This document shows, one piece after another, positions 47,399-60,211 of a stretch of 64,000 nucleotides of DNA; the stretch's first letter is position 1; the number at the start of each line of letters is the position of its first letter. The notes under the pieces are model-generated. The model was not told the origin of the DNA. It made no database searches and was given only the letters and a program-made list of their open reading frames with translations. The stretch comes from Alligator mississippiensis (Eukaryota; Chordata; Crocodylia; Alligatoridae): assembly GCF_030867095.1 (NCBI RefSeq), contig NC_081827.1, positions 213,895,310-213,959,309 of the forward strand. The letters are read 5' to 3'. Both the position numbers and the translations under genes were made by a program.

Positions 47399-47639
47399 TA
47401 TTAAAACTGTAACAGAGCACACCTTGGAGTAGGTAGTAGGGCTTTGCTTCAGTTGCCAATTCGATTCGGAGGAGACTTGGCCGATTCAACACCTGGATCT
47501 CCAAACTGAATCAGGAGACCCATTAAAAACTCCAAAATGAATCCGAAGCCTACGAATCAATTCGGAAAAGGTTCGGATCAGCCAGGGACAGGGAGGCACA
47601 GACAGTTGGTTGCAGGTTCTCCTGCAGCTCCTCTGACTG

Positions 47640-48770
47640 TGCCTGCCTCTCCCCAGGCAGAGGGAGCCACAGGAAAAGCCCCCGTGGCTGTTCCCAGCCC
47701 CATCCCCCACCAGCCCCAGCCTCCCCACATTAAAAAAAAAAAGCTCACCAGCTGCAGCAGCGCAATTGGGGCCTCTGGGGGCTCGTAATAGAGCCCCCCT
47801 GTGCAGCGCACGGCACTGCAGATCACCGCCCTTCCCCCCCCTCAACGAAGCTACCCCATGGTACAGGTAGAGCATGGCTCAGCAGGGTGTTGCACACTGC
47901 CTGGGAGCTGGGGTCACTGGGGCTGAGCAGTGCCAGGCTCCAGCTGACACATGGAGCCACCCCAGCTCCCAGACAGTGCACAGCACCCTAAGAAGCCACA
48001 CTGCACCTGCGCCATGTGACAGCTGCCATACAGATGCATCCCCCTGCCCCCCACTACCCCATACTGCGCAGGGGGGGGGCTCTGCCCCGAGCCCCCAGAG
48101 GCTCCGATCGCCGCTGCCAGAGCCAGTGAGTGTGAGGCTTTTTTTTTTTTTTTTTTTTTTTTAAGCGCGAGGAGCCTGGGCCAGGTGAGGGAAGGGGCTA
48201 GGCAGGACAGCCATAGGCACTTCTTCTGTGATACGTCCAGTTGCTCCTGCCTCTGCCTCACTGGGCGGAGCCACAGGAGAAGCCCCCATGGGTGCCCTGC
48301 CCAGCCCCAGCCTCCCTGAACTTAAAAAAAAAAGAAAAGCCCCACACTTATCAGCTACAGCAGCGCAATCAGGGTCTCTGGGGGCTCATGGCAGAGTCCC
48401 CCCATGCAGCATGGAGCAGTGGGGATTGCACCCCTCCCCCGGCAGCTGCCCATGGCGCAGGTGCAGTGCACGGAGCCCTGCCGAACCGTGCTATCTGGCA
48501 GCTGGAGCAGCTCCAGCAGTCACCCAGAGCCCAGCACCGCTCAGCCCCAGCTCCCAGACAATGTGCAGTGCCCTACCAAGCCACGCTGCACCCACGCCAT
48601 GGGGCAGCTGCTGCATGGATGCCAGGCGGGCGTGATCCCCATTGCCCCCAACTGTCCCACGCTGCACAGGGCGGGGGACAGGGGGGCTCTGCCACAAGCT
48701 TTCAGAGGCCCTGATCCCCGCTGCCAGAGCTGGTGAGTGTGGGGCTTTTGTTTTGCTTTTTCTTTTTTGC
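47640..48770 (+). repeat. Tandem duplication, ~600-bp unit, two diverged copies
   Basis: Three anchor blocks recur in the same order: GGAGCCACAGGARAAGCCCC at about 47665 and 48270; CCAGCTCCCAGACARTG at 47963 and 48547; CGCTGCCAGAGCYRGTGAGTG at about 48112 and 48719. The spacing is about 584-607. Each copy also carries a CAGAG..CCCC segment in inverted form. Confidence 0.75.
48141..48162 (+). repeat. T22 homopolymer
   Basis: An uninterrupted T run inside the duplicated unit; the second copy has a T-rich but interrupted counterpart. Confidence 0.85.
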
Positions 48771-48775
48771 TTTTT

Positions 48776-49679
48776 TCTGATAATTTGGCCAATAAATGCT
48801 CATGCATGCGTGCAGCCACAGCACCTCACACAGACAGCGAGGAACACAGCCTGGCAACATAGAGAGCTGCGTGCAGCTGGTAAGTCTGTTGTGGTGAAAG
48901 GGGAGGGGAAAGGAAGGGGTGTGGGGGGTCAGATCAATGCCCCCCACAGTGAGGGAGGAGTGGGACTGGAGCTGATGTAGGTGGTGCCCAGCAGGGGTAA
49001 AGCAGGCACGGGATGGAGCTGCCGCTTGTCTGGCGGCTCCTGCCACCGCCCCTGCTGCTTGTCCAGGAGGCCATGGGGGGAGGTGGGGGAGGGCATGTGC
49101 CCCTGGATCTGCAAAGGATGGGTCGGGTGGGCTGCAGCTGCAAGCTGGGGCCAGGGGCTGCGCTGCGCTTGGGGCGGGTGGTGGCAGTGCTGGGAGGGCC
49201 CTATGGGGAGGAGGGGCTGCAGCCACTCCAAATTTCACCATAGCCCCCTCCCAGCACCCCCACCACCCACCCTGAGTGCAATGCAGTGTGGACCCAGCCT
49301 GTCTGACCGACCCCATGTAGATCCAGTGGTATGCACCCCCGCCCTGTGCCCTCCCAGACAAGCGGCAGAAGCAGCAGTGGGAGCCACCAGATGAGTGGCA
49401 TGTAGCACCGGGAGCCGCCACCCCCTCCCTCCCCCAAACGAGCCGTGGCTCTGTCCCACACCCACCCCGCCAGCACCTACCCCAGCTCCACTCCTTCCCT
49501 CACTGTGGGGGACATTGATCTGCCTTTCCCACACCCCTTCCCTCCCCCTCCCCTTTCACCACAACTGACTTACCAGCTGGACTCAGCTGTATTGGAAATT
49601 GGATCGGTATCAGGCAATATGTTTCCTTGAAAATCAGCTACCAGTATCGGCCCCCAAAATGTCTATTGGTGCACCCCTA
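48776..49679. mobile_element. Second copy of the hAT-like family of 13788-16618, left-truncated
   Basis: From CTGATAATTTGGCCAATAAA through GCAGCTGGTAAGTCTGTTGT and the mirrored CACAACTGACTTACCAGCTG to the right terminus GTCTATTGGTGCACCCCTA it aligns with the 13.8-16.6-kb element without the CR1. The left ~70 bp are replaced by the element at 47449-48775, so no target duplication can be scored. Confidence 0.75.
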
Positions 49680-50479
49680 AGCAGAAGCATAAGAGAGAAT
49701 GATGCCAGTAAAGTATTTGTGACTAGCCATTTCTATTTCTCAAGACAGAAAAAAGGGGCAATTTCTTGCCATGAAAATAGTGCTGTTGTTCCCACTGAAT
49801 GAGTGAACACCTTTAGAGTTTGGCACAAAGTTGTTGTAATTGATAATATAATGGAATATACAATTAATTTCAACTTCTTCTGGTACCAGAAAAGTTGATT
49901 TTTTTTCTCATAGGTTACTACTCTAAATTAATTCTTCCCTCCCTTCTACTACTTCCAGCTCTGTTCTTTGCTATGCTTACTTCTACACAAGGAAATATTA
50001 CTATCCTCATTTGCTAAATGACCATTTTTTACTATTTACTTCCTTAAACCTTACCTGGGTCAGGTTGCCTACAAATAACATTTTTTAAACCTATCTATAA
50101 CTAAAAGACCCATCATCATGTTATTCTAACTTTCATCCTTTCTCATTCAGGAGCTGCCTTGGTTTATGTTACTTCTAAAATTAGGCCACATCTGTGCACT
50201 GAAAACTGTTCAGGCAAAACTGTGCACCTATATATAACTGCATTGGTTTCAACATTGTCATGGTTTTATTACCAAGAACTCCTGTGTGGGGCTATCTAAG
50301 CTGAACCGGAAGACATCTGGTGGATTTTGACATAGCATGCAAGCTAGGAATACTTCTTCCTTAGGTATTATTTGTTCAGGAAGTGGGAAAAAGAGGAAAT
50401 AATGTTGCCTTTTATATAGAAGAGATGTACACTTGTTCCAGTGTACACTGCAAAGCATGAAGCAAGCAAACCTGTTGAA

Positions 50480-52090
50480 AGCCTCTGGTCAAGTCAAGTG
50501 GGGGAGAACAAGAATGATGTCATGGTGGGTGCCTGCTACAGACCAAACTAGGGGGACGGGGTGATTGCACTTTTCCAAGCAACTAACCAAAATATCCAAG
50601 TTGCAGGGCTTGGTGCTCATGGGAGACTTTAATTAAAAAACATCTGCTAGGAGGATAGCACGAGAGAATGCAGGCAGCCCAAGAAAGTTCCTATAGTGTG
50701 TTGGGAATAACTTTTTGGTACAGGTGGTAGAGAAGCCAAGTAGGGAGAAAGCTGTTCTCAATTTTCTTCCCATAAACAGGGAGGAATTGGTCAAGAATGT
50801 GAAGGTAGAAGGCAAGTTGGCTGACAGTGAGCATGAAATGATAAGAGTCCAAGATCCTAAGGAAAGGAAGGCGTGAAACAAAATAAAGACACTGGACTTT
50901 ATAAAAACAGATTTTAACAAACTGAAAGAACTGGTGTGTAGGAGCCTATAGGAGGCAAGTCTGAGGGGAAAAGGCATCCGGGAGAGCTGGCTATCCTTCA
51001 AAAATGCCTTATTAAGCGTGCAAGTGCAGGCTAGCCTTATTCAAAGAAAGGATGAGAAGTGCATCAGGAGACCAGCCTCATTAAACAGCAAACTCTTCAA
51101 TAAATTGAAACTTAAAATGGAATTCTACAAGAAGTGGAACTTGGACATAATATATTATTAGGGATGAGGTTAAGAGGGATGCCTCAAGTCTAAAAAGGTT
51201 GAGAACCACTGGTGTAAATTAAACTAGTATAAGGTAGATCCATAACTGGTTGGATCATTGTGCTTAAAAGTAATCATCAACTGCTTAATGTCTAATAAGG
51301 AGAAGGAATTAAGAGGGGTCTGTCCTGGGTCTGCCATCATTTAGTATCTCCATTAACTATTTGAAGGATGGGATTGAATGCACATTTAGCAAATTTACAG
51401 ATGACACCAAGATCAGTAGAGCTGCAGACATCCTGGAAGTTAGGATTACGACAGGATTGGACTGGGATTAGGATTCAAACAACCTTGATAAACTGGAGAA
51501 ATGATCCACAATTAATCAAACAAAATCCAGTGCGGAAAAGTTTCTGCACTTAATATGGAACAACTGCATGTAAAACTACAGACTGGGGAATGACTAGCTA
51601 CATTGCAATACTGGAGAAAAAGACCTGAGAGTTACAGTGGATCATAAACTGAATAAAGACAATTGCATACTGGGTGGACTATCACTTATAAATCAAGGGG
51701 AGGGATTATTCTTCCTTTCTATATGGTACTGGTGAGGTGTCACCTGGTATCTGGTTCTGAGACCCGAACTTCAAGACAGAGGCAGACAAACTAGTAAACT
51801 GTGTCCAGTGAAGTAAACTAGTCCAGTGAAGATCAACAAAATGATTACAAGCCTGGGAAACATGATTTAGTAAAGATTGGGAAAACAGGTTATTTAGTCT
51901 GAGGAAGAAAAGACTAGCAGAAGTGCTGAAAATAGTCTTCAAATACCTGACGCAGAAGTTATATACAGAGGATGGTGGCAGACTACTCTCAGTGGCTGCA
52001 GGGAACAGAACAGGGAGCAATAAACTTCCCCACTTAGGTTTCCTTGTACATTTGATACCTGGAACAACTTCTGAAACTTGTCTTCTAAAA
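50480..52090 (+). mobile_element. Old, highly decayed CR1-clade (L3-like) LINE
   Basis: Short conserved pieces in the expected order: VMVGACYRP near 50520, a LMGDFN-like piece near 50620, an IECTFSKFTDDTKIS-like piece (RT motif C) near 51375-51420, and RPxLVSGSETRTSR-like text near 51740. Frames are broken every few dozen codons. It lies in the PPIG 5' UTR intron. Confidence 0.6.
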
Positions 52091-53880
52091 TCATGGAAGG
52101 AAAACCACTGCTCAACAAGTTGAAACAAACTCAACTATGTATATATTGTTTAACTCCCAAAGCAAAAAGCAGCTCAGTGAATTTACTGTATTTATTATAT
52201 GCAGACTATCCAAAAATAAATAAAATAGTTCCAAGCTCAATATCACCATGTGTATGGGATGGCGATGCTTGTTTTTGCTTTAAAAACTTTTTCAAATCTA
52301 AAAAAACCCCAAAAAAATACAAACCAGAGCTCATGGTATATTTCCAAAAATGTATAGCCAAATGGACAGACACAATGGAAGCCAAAATTTAGGAAACAAA
52401 CATCTAGTTGGAAACTGACAAGTTAAAAGGCTGCGCAAAACCACATTTCACCCATATTACTACTTCTTAATTTAATTCTATATTTGATGGAAATTTGTAT
52501 CTTCACATAAAAATAATATTTTTCAGTAATTTAACTTCCCTTTTGCAGACTGACCTGGAAACTAGTTCTCACTGAAGCCAGGGAAATGTCAAGCTATGAA
52601 GTTCAGCAAGTGGAGGTGTTTTCTGTAAGATTATTCCAGAACACAGATGAAGAAAAATCTGCTCAAACTTTCCAAATACTCCTTTTTAATCTGAGCATAA
52701 AGATAGAAATTGCTAGTTATAAAGGTTTTTTCCAGAGTTTGTTAACAGAAGGAAGTATAATGAAAGTCGAAACGCTGTTCATACAAAAATATTACTTTCA
52801 CTTATATTACACCTCCAGAAAATGTATGCTTCCAACAATTAAAATTAATAAGTTACATACTGTTGATTGTGTACTATCACTCCATGTCGCAAAATATTTT
52901 TATATACAGTAATATTTTAAAATATTATCTCTCTCACCATTCCTCCTCCTCCTTCCTTTTGTCTTTTTTAACCACTTTTTCACCCAAAATCTCTCTATGA
53001 ACCTAATATCTTAAATTTATTCCCCCACTTCCTGTCTCCTCCCACATACCTTCAATACCAACTTCTCATTAATTCCAAAACACGAGGCTTAAAAAAATTA
53101 TCAGACACCAAATGGCCACAGCATTAATCAACTATCTGAAGTTCGGTATGAAAGATTCTCCAACGCATACACACCCACAATGGGCAGAAAAAATGCTAAG
53201 ACAACCCACGTCTTCCTAACCCTCCTCTTCCAAGAAAGGGGAAGATATTAGTATTCCAACCAAAGGGTTCAGGGACTCCATCCGTCAGAACCGTTTTATA
53301 GTGTCGGGGTGTCACGCAAAGTCTACACTCCAAATACTTTTAGTCTAGCTATATCTAATATCTATACCAGCAAAGCACTACTGGAATAGATGCCACTATA
53401 CTGACAAACTTACACTTTGTATCGATTCAGTAAAGCCACTTTTGATGAGCTTGATGAGCAGAGGCTTGCAAGTAAATGCACACAGGCGTTTACTCAAGGA
53501 AATTTCCCAATCATGAACAAGTTGATTTCTCAGTTTTCAATCACAGGCTTGCCCCTTCACATAGTAACAGTTCGAGAAGCTGCAACCTTCAGTTGTGGAC
53601 GCCACTGTATCACGTCCCTTAGAAAAATGTACCTGAAATGAAGCAAAACTACCTGGCTCAAACAAGCTTATGTAGGAAGGCCTCTTCTGCAGAAAGCCCA
53701 ACACCAGAAAATACCAATATGAGTTCCTAAAAGCAGAGCACAGAGGGAACGTGAAATAAAAGGGTAGCAGTAGAGTGATGTTGGTGCCAGGCTGGTCCAG
53801 GAATGAGGCAGGGGCAAGGGACTGTCATGCTAAAGGGGTGGAAGCGGGGAGGCCTGGCTCGGTCCCCCTCGTCCAAACAT
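52091..53880. other. PPIG: PPIG 5' UTR intron, promoter-proximal part
   Basis: AT-rich and without recognised repeat or exon until the CpG island begins. Confidence 0.4.
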
Positions 53881-54477
53881 CCGTAGATGCTACAACTTCA
53901 AAAGGCTTCTGTGAAGGGGCTGGTCACTCAGTGGCCTGAAGCCGTTACAAAGCCGGCAGCAGAGGCAGCGCACGAGCGCTGAACGTGCCTGAGCCGGACA
54001 CGTCCCGTCCCGGGAGGCAGGACACGCATGTGCTCGCTCCGGCTGTTGCGGCCCTGAAGTTTCCCTCAGCGCCGGGGCTCCCGCCGCGTAGAACATGTCC
54101 GCGGGAGCCTCAGCCTGGGCCTGGGCCTGGCGCGGGCCCTCCCGCCCCCCGCGGGCACGGAGGCCATGTGGCGCCCGCCGCTCAGGAGGGCGCTCATTCA
54201 AACTCCGGCGCGGGGACCCGGCCCCGCCGCAGCACGGGGACAGCGGCCCGCGCCACGGGAAACACGGGCCCAGGGCCCCGCGGGCATCGGGGCCGCGGCG
54301 TGGGGCGGGCCGGCGCCCTCCCCTCGCTCCCGCGCGGATCCCGTCCGGCCCGGCCCGGCCCGGCCCTCCGCAGCAAAGGCTGAGCCGAGCCGCCCCAAGC
54401 CCTTCCTCCAGCGACCCCGCTGCCCCCCTCCGGGCGGGGCGGGTCCCGGCCGGTGCAACCCCGCGCCCCGCGCTCAC

Positions 54478-54580
54478 CCGCGCGGGGCCGGCCCGCTCCG
54501 CCGCTCAGCGCCTCGCCGCCGCCATGTTGGGAGCTGGTGCGGCGCAGACTGCGTCAGTGGGAGGAGAGGGCGGGCGAAGG
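54478..54580 (-). other. PPIG: PPIG non-coding exon 1 (start approximate)
   Basis: The donor GCGCGG|GTGAGCG on the minus strand (exon end at 54478) is the strongest donor in the island and lies just downstream of the YY1-type motif. The 5' boundary is not determined by sequence; 54580 is a placeholder. Confidence 0.55.
54514..54530 (-). promoter_or_regulatory. PPIG: YY1-type motif at the PPIG transcription start region
   Basis: The minus strand reads CCAACATGGCGGCGGCG, the AANATGGCGGC consensus of YY1, which in many housekeeping promoters sits just inside the transcribed region in the gene's orientation. It lies 36 nt before the exon-1 donor. The ATG in it would open a six-codon upstream frame (MAAARR, stop) if transcription starts upstream of it. 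Confidence 0.7.
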
Positions 54581-54800
54581 GGCGAGTCGAGTCGAGCCGG
54601 GCCGGGCCTGACCGAGCGGGCCTAGCCGCAGCTCCGAGGCGCAAGCGGGCGAGGGGAAGGTGGCCGCACTCGGGCCTTCTGGTGCTGGAGGCGGCGCTGG
54701 GCAGGCAGGAGGCGCCCGCACCGCTCCTCTCACTGCCCGTGCCGCCGTGGCGGCACCTCTGGAGGCGTGGCGCTGGCTTGGGGCAGAAACGACTGCCCTG

Positions 54801-57329
54801 CCCTGCCAGGCAGCACGGGCACCCCTGAAGCCTGCGAGTCTGTCCTTGAACAACCACCCCCCGCTACACACCGCTGGAGTAGCCCCGTGAGCCAGGAGCC
54901 ATGCCACGGGGAAGTTCCTCGAATTAAAAATGTCATCCGCACCACGTACACACACAACCCACCCCTCTCCTGGGAATGGCGGATGTGACCCAAAATGTGA
55001 AGGTGGGAGACGTGGGGAGGACAAACTCCCCGCTAACACCTTAGTCTGACGGGTCCTTCCTGCCAGCCGCCAGGGTCAGAGGGAGTTGATCATCTCTCCT
55101 CTTTTAGCAGCCGCAAGAATGACCTTTGCCAAAGGCTGGAAGAAAAGTGGCACGGGTGCAGCTGCTGACTGGTTTTTAAAAAGTTTGGGACGTTTTAGTA
55201 ACGGCAAAGATGTCCTATCAAGTCAGGGGTCTACAGGAGAAAAGGCAAAAAGATGCGGACTTGGGAATCCGGTGGAAATTTTTGGAATCTGCTAAAAACG
55301 TCCTTATGCCTCTAAACTGGAAAATTTGAAAAACATCTTGAATTCAGTGCAAGTTCTATGAGCTAACGCTTAAGAATACATTTAAAATGTAAAAGCAGAG
55401 ATGAGTAAAAGATAATGGGATTTGTATTATGCAGGGTTCTAGGGAAAAGGAGGAGGTGAATTATTATATAGAGAAGCACAAAAGATCATCACTGATGGAA
55501 ATGTAAAGGAGCTGTCAGAGACTGAAAGAAAGACGGAAACAAGACTAATGTGGACTTTGATTTGGGTTATGGCAACACTGTTGATAGAAGATAAATACCC
55601 GTCTTTAACTATATTTTAGGGGATTGGTTATGTCTTTAAATGTTAAACCTGTATTTGACAAGTTGGATTCATTAATACATAACCTTTTTTTAAAAAACCC
55701 TTGTGTCTACCACACAACAGGGATGTTGTCTATATGGCTCTTGTTCAGCCAAATTTGGAGCCCGGTTCAAGGCACCTTTGTACCACAAATACACCCACAA
55801 AGTGTTCTATGAAGAATAAGGAAAATGCACATGGACCAGGGGGAGGGGGTGGGGGTATTTATAAAAAGGGAAACAAGAAAACTGTCTACAAATATGCGAT
55901 AGATTGAGACAACTGGGAAAAGAGTCGCGGGGGCCCTAATTAAGGCCCTGAAGGAAAAAGTTAAGAAAGAGGAAAGCCTACAGATAATTTCCTGCCAGTT
56001 CAGCTAAGCAGGCTCATTACATGCTTACACTGATCATTTAAAAAAAAATGGATTTTGACTGCAGATGTTTAAAATAATATTAATTCCAGTACATTTAACT
56101 CAACCCCTTCAGTTTCCTGTGTGGGTCTTTTTAATACCTGTCTTGTATTTGATCTTTTGTCAGTTAAAAGTTTAGCATATTTGACTCATAAGTATGTGTG
56201 TGTAGTCTTGAGCGTGTGTGTGTGTGTGTGTGTGTGTATTCTAAGGAGCCCTAGGCTTCCTAACATCTACTGGAGAAAGGGATCATGTTATGCAAAGGGC
56301 ATAGTATAAGAATCAGCTATAAGACTACACATTGTTTTTTTCCACAAGACTTCTTCCCCACTCAGTGCATGGGATCTTTGGGGATGAATACAGGACACAG
56401 GACTAGTCAAGCCCAGTCTTCTGCTGTCACAGACAACCTGTTACAAAATCCCATCCATAAATTTACAAAGGTATAGATTAAAACTTTTTAGCTTGTTTCC
56501 TTCCACTACTATTGGGAGAATACCACTCTTCTGGTGTACTTAATTTCTTTGCTAATTTTATTAATGGACATTTGATACCAAATTATACCAAACATATTTT
56601 AGTTTTTCTTTTTACTTGTTTGGCGTTTACCCCTGTGATATTTTTATAGAGAACAAAGACATTTTCTTTTAGTACGTGTTGCAGAGCAAGCCAAACTTTT
56701 TCTTCCTAGTAGCCTTTCTCAATATCTCATTCCAGTTTGAATGACTCTTTCTTGAACATGGGCACATAAATGATTGCCCATGTTAGTCTGAAGTGTTAAC
56801 TACCAAGTGTTAACTACCTTGTTCATCTCAATTGATCTAATCAACCTGCTTAGTATCTCTCTTAGCAGCATCCTCTCCCCTTGTCCCTTTCTCTTCTGCA
56901 TATAAACTTTTATTTCTGCCAGTTCATTTATAGCATCTGACAAAAGCTGCTGCTTGCAAAAGCTCATGCCTCTGAACCAGTTAGTCTCTAAGGTGCCACC
57001 TTGGAAGTGAGTGACCAGAACTGAAATATAATCCATATGAGGCCTTACTTTTACAGGAGCATGAATACTTGCTTTTCTTTACTGGAAATAACTCAGATGT
57101 TAACATCTTGAGGTCCTTTTTGCTTTTTTCACAGCCACAAGGCATTGATGGCTCACAGTCAGTCACCTTGTCATCTGCTAATGCACTGCAACCTTTTATT
57201 GTTCCTCAGATGCATGGACCTGCATTTTTAGTATTAAATTTCAGCTAATTTTTTAGGACTAGCGGCAGGAAGAGGCCATCATTCTAGCAAGCTAGGCTAT
57301 TATGAATGGTGGAGATAGTACACTGTTGC
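54801..57329. other. Upstream intergenic region, no recognised gene
   Basis: AT-rich after the CpG island. In mammals FASTKD1 lies head-to-head with PPIG on this side, but no exon of it could be recognised here. Confidence 0.4.
56207..56237 (+). repeat. (TG)n microsatellite
   Basis: About fourteen TG units, with one AGCG interruption at the left. Confidence 0.85.
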
Positions 57330-57575
57330 ATAGAGCAGCATTTCTCAACCGTGGGTAATGACCCAAAAGTGGGTCGCAAGAATATATGAATGGGATGTGA
57401 ACAAACTTTAAAAATGGGTCAGCAAATTTTAAAAATGGATTTTCCTTTAAAGGAGAAAAACATGGCAAACCGTGGCTTTTCCCTTGCAGGCCGACAGAGT
57501 TCCAACCTACAAGGGGCACCCCATGCTCCACATACCCACCCCCTGCCCCACACACTTGGGGGGCAGTGCTCATGG
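57330..57575. mobile_element. hAT MITE, same family as 19316-19620, truncated
   Basis: CAGCATTTCTCAACCGTGGG, then GACCCAAAAGTGGGTCGCAA and TTTAAAGGAGAAAAACATGG correspond to the 19.3-kb element in the opposite orientation. The second terminus is not found. Confidence 0.65.
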
Positions 57576-60203
57576 TAATTCAGTTCTTCCTGTATGATAC
57601 TTTACACCTTTTCTTTATCGATACATTTTCAACATTGTGCCATCAGCAAATTTACTGAACATTCATACCTCACATGCCAAAATAAATATTGAAAAGAATA
57701 AATTCAGGCACAAGACCAAACCTAGTGTAAACCCCCCTCCAGTCCATTAAATTCTCCTTTCTAAAAATCCACTTGACAATTTTTTTTACTAATCCCCATC
57801 TTCCCCAGTTTAATGGAACCATATAACAGCGGGAGCCAAACTTTTTGCCAGGAATGCTACAAATCTGCCCACGACCTGCTCCAAGTGCCGCCTGACCTCC
57901 TCCCCCTGCTCAATCTCCTACTTTGCTTTCTGCTTCCTTTCCTATACTTCCTGCCCTATCTGTTGCCTGTCCCCTCCCGAAGCTATCTTGTGCCACACAC
58001 ACAGGGTGCCCATGCCACTTGCAGCACCTGGGCTGCAGGCTGACCCTATACTATACTTTACAGAAGCCTGCACAGATTACGTTTACCACATCTGATTTTG
58101 TGGTGAGTGCCAGACAAAAGTGAATGAGTACATCAATAACCTGTCTTTGGAACAGGGTTTGATTTGCATTGGGTAAATAAAGTACGGAGCCGTAGGCTAA
58201 GCAATGAAGGTAAAGCAAAACATTGAGGCTTAGGCCCTGTGGAAAAACTTGAATATTTGCTGGTACATGAAAATGGCTCTCAAAATAGGTATGTACCAAA
58301 CAACTGAATGAAGGTTACACAGAAAAACTCAGTTCCGGCTTTTTGAGTCTTTTAGGTGCTTGACTTGGGAGCCTGGAGTGCTCCTTTAGTTTGTATGGGT
58401 AACAACTGCACCTCCATTCACCTGCAACTTGCATAGTCTGCATGAACATTGGGGAAGTCCCTGAAGAAAAGCTCCAGGGAAGAGAAAGCAAACAGAAAAG
58501 CAAGGGAAGTTCCAGTTCTGAAGTCTGGAGCAGGAAGGCCTGCTGAGGCTGCCTTGCCACCGGGGGAGAAGGGCAGCCAAGGGAACTACCTCTCCCAGTG
58601 TGCCAGGCAGTTGCAGGCCCGGCTCAGGGAGGCAGGGCCGGGATTGGCAGAGGCTCAGCCTCTTCCCAGGCCGTTCAGTACTAGGGATGCTGCAAGGAGC
58701 CTGGCGGCATTCTTGGGGACTGTCCTGTGGAGCCGGGGGCAAGTGCAGGGGCAGGGCAGGAGGTGCTGAGCAGGAAGCCCCCGCCTGCCCTAGGCCTTGG
58801 TAAGCCCTGCTGCAAGCTGAGAGCTGCGTGGCAGGGGCACCCTGCCCTCAGGGCCCCTGGCATCTGCCCTTGTAACTCTGCCTGAATCCTGGCCCCGCAC
58901 AAGAGCTGGGAGCTGAGCAGCTCCATGACTTGGGAGCTCCCTGCTTCATCGCCCAGCTGAGGGGGGCCAGGAACTGTCCTGCTTCTAAGGCAATTCCCGG
59001 CCAGCCCCAGGCTGCTCGGGAAAATCCTTGTGCAGTTTGGAGGTGGCTGGGGGCTGCCCCAGAAGTGGGACAGCTCTGGGCCAGCCCCCGGCTTGCCCCC
59101 ATGTGCAGGGGGCCAGGAGAGCTGTGCAGCAGCAGCAGCAGTCTCCTGGCTCCCTGCACATCAGGACACCTCCCAATTAAGCACGGGACCAGTCAATAGC
59201 TGCCACTGCAGCCGGCAGAGCTCTCTTCATCCCGGACACATGGGGACCAGCTCCGTGCTCCAGCCAGCACCCAGGGGGAGCCTGGAGCTCCCCCTGACTG
59301 TTGCAGGGGGCCACAGCAGCGTTGGAGCAGCCCTGTAGCAGGTTGCTGTGTTGGGAGCACATGTAGATGTGCTCTGCAGACATACATACACACATGCAGA
59401 ACCACATGCACACAAACACAAAGAAGCAGACACAAATAAAGACACACATAGAACAGACGCATGCACATGCACATGCCCAGAACCAGACATATGTGTGCAC
59501 GTGTGCAGACACACACGAACCAGATATACAGACACACATATGCACACACACACACACACACACACACAGAACCAGACACACACGCGCATGCACACACACA
59601 TGCATGTGGCCAGCTGCTGGGCCACAGGACAAAGAATGACCTGATGATGCCCTGGGCTTACCACAGCCCCTGTGCTTCCCTAGGGAGCCAGCCCCGGGAC
59701 TGCAGCACAGCCTGCCAAGCCCCAGCTCAGAGCCCACCCATCAGCTTCTTACAGGTGTGGGGTTGGTAAGTCCATGTCTCAGAACTATTTGTGGGCTTTT
59801 TGCAGAGTTGGACAGACCCTGACGGATTGGTCACGCTGGATGATGTTTTCAAGTTCTTTGCAATCATAAGTTAGGTTTTCTTAAACAGAAGACTGAATTG
59901 TGGACATAGTTCTAGAACATGTAGCTCCAGCCTCTGTGATTTTTGCCATAAACAACCTTAGTTCTACAAGCTTTCCTAGAGGGTTTTTTGATATATCCGA
60001 TTGATTTACCCAATTACAGCCAAATGTTCTTTTTTACTTGTGTAACAGCAGTCAGAGATGCTTGCAACTCCTAAAACAGAAGCCCAGTTTATCCTGGGTC
60101 TGATTATCACAATAGGCACTGGTTAGGATTAGCCCAGACTGTCCCAAGGAAAGGGTTTTCCCTGTACTTCATAGGTACTTGAAGTGGGACAATGGGCTTG
60201 TAG
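57576..60203. other. Intergenic, GC-rich repeat-like region
   Basis: 58450-59330 is GC-rich with local inverted repeats (for example around 58930-59160), resembling the inner parts of non-autonomous DNA transposons, but no termini could be paired. No gene supported. Confidence 0.4.
59370..59612 (+). repeat. CA-rich simple repeat, ~240 bp
   Basis: ACACA, CACATGCACA and AGAACCAGACA units are interspersed, with a pure (CA) run at about 59544-59568. It keeps several spurious frames open on both strands. Confidence 0.85.
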
Positions 60204-60211
60204 GCCTATAG

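Larger units (their letters stand above)
47449..48775. mobile_element. hAT-like element (family TAGGGCTKTGC), left part with internal duplication
   Basis: It starts TAGGGCTTTGCTTCAGTTGC followed by GATTCGGAGGAG/CCGATTCA motifs shared with the right end of the element at 8191-8904. Its GC-rich body contains a tandem duplication and inverted subunits. The expected right terminus is missing: at about 48776 the sequence switches to the other hAT-like family. Confidence 0.65.
53930..54800. promoter_or_regulatory. PPIG: CpG-island promoter of PPIG
   Basis: A sharp rise in G+C with very frequent CpG (for example CGGCGCGGGGACCCGG) in an otherwise AT-rich window. No TATA box is evident. The island covers the inferred transcription start and exon 1. 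Long open frames on both strands here are a by-product of composition. A divergent transcript on the + strand is possible but no coding exon is visible. Confidence 0.85.

Noticed and set aside
48702..49421. 239-aa minus-strand frame in the hAT-like element
   Set aside because: It covers non-coding GC-rich core with inverted repeats; the related copies do not keep the frame.
53417..53641. 74-aa + strand frame upstream of the CpG island
   Set aside because: No family resemblance, no splice context; expected length by chance in this composition.
53890..55039. Open frames of 130-220 aa on both strands in the CpG island
   Set aside because: Stop codons are rare in G+C-rich sequence; the proteins are Arg/Pro/Ala/Gly runs without domains, and overlapping frames are equally open.
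59177..59737. Cys/Val-rich frames of 100-186 aa at 59 kb
   Set aside because: They translate the CA/TG simple repeat.
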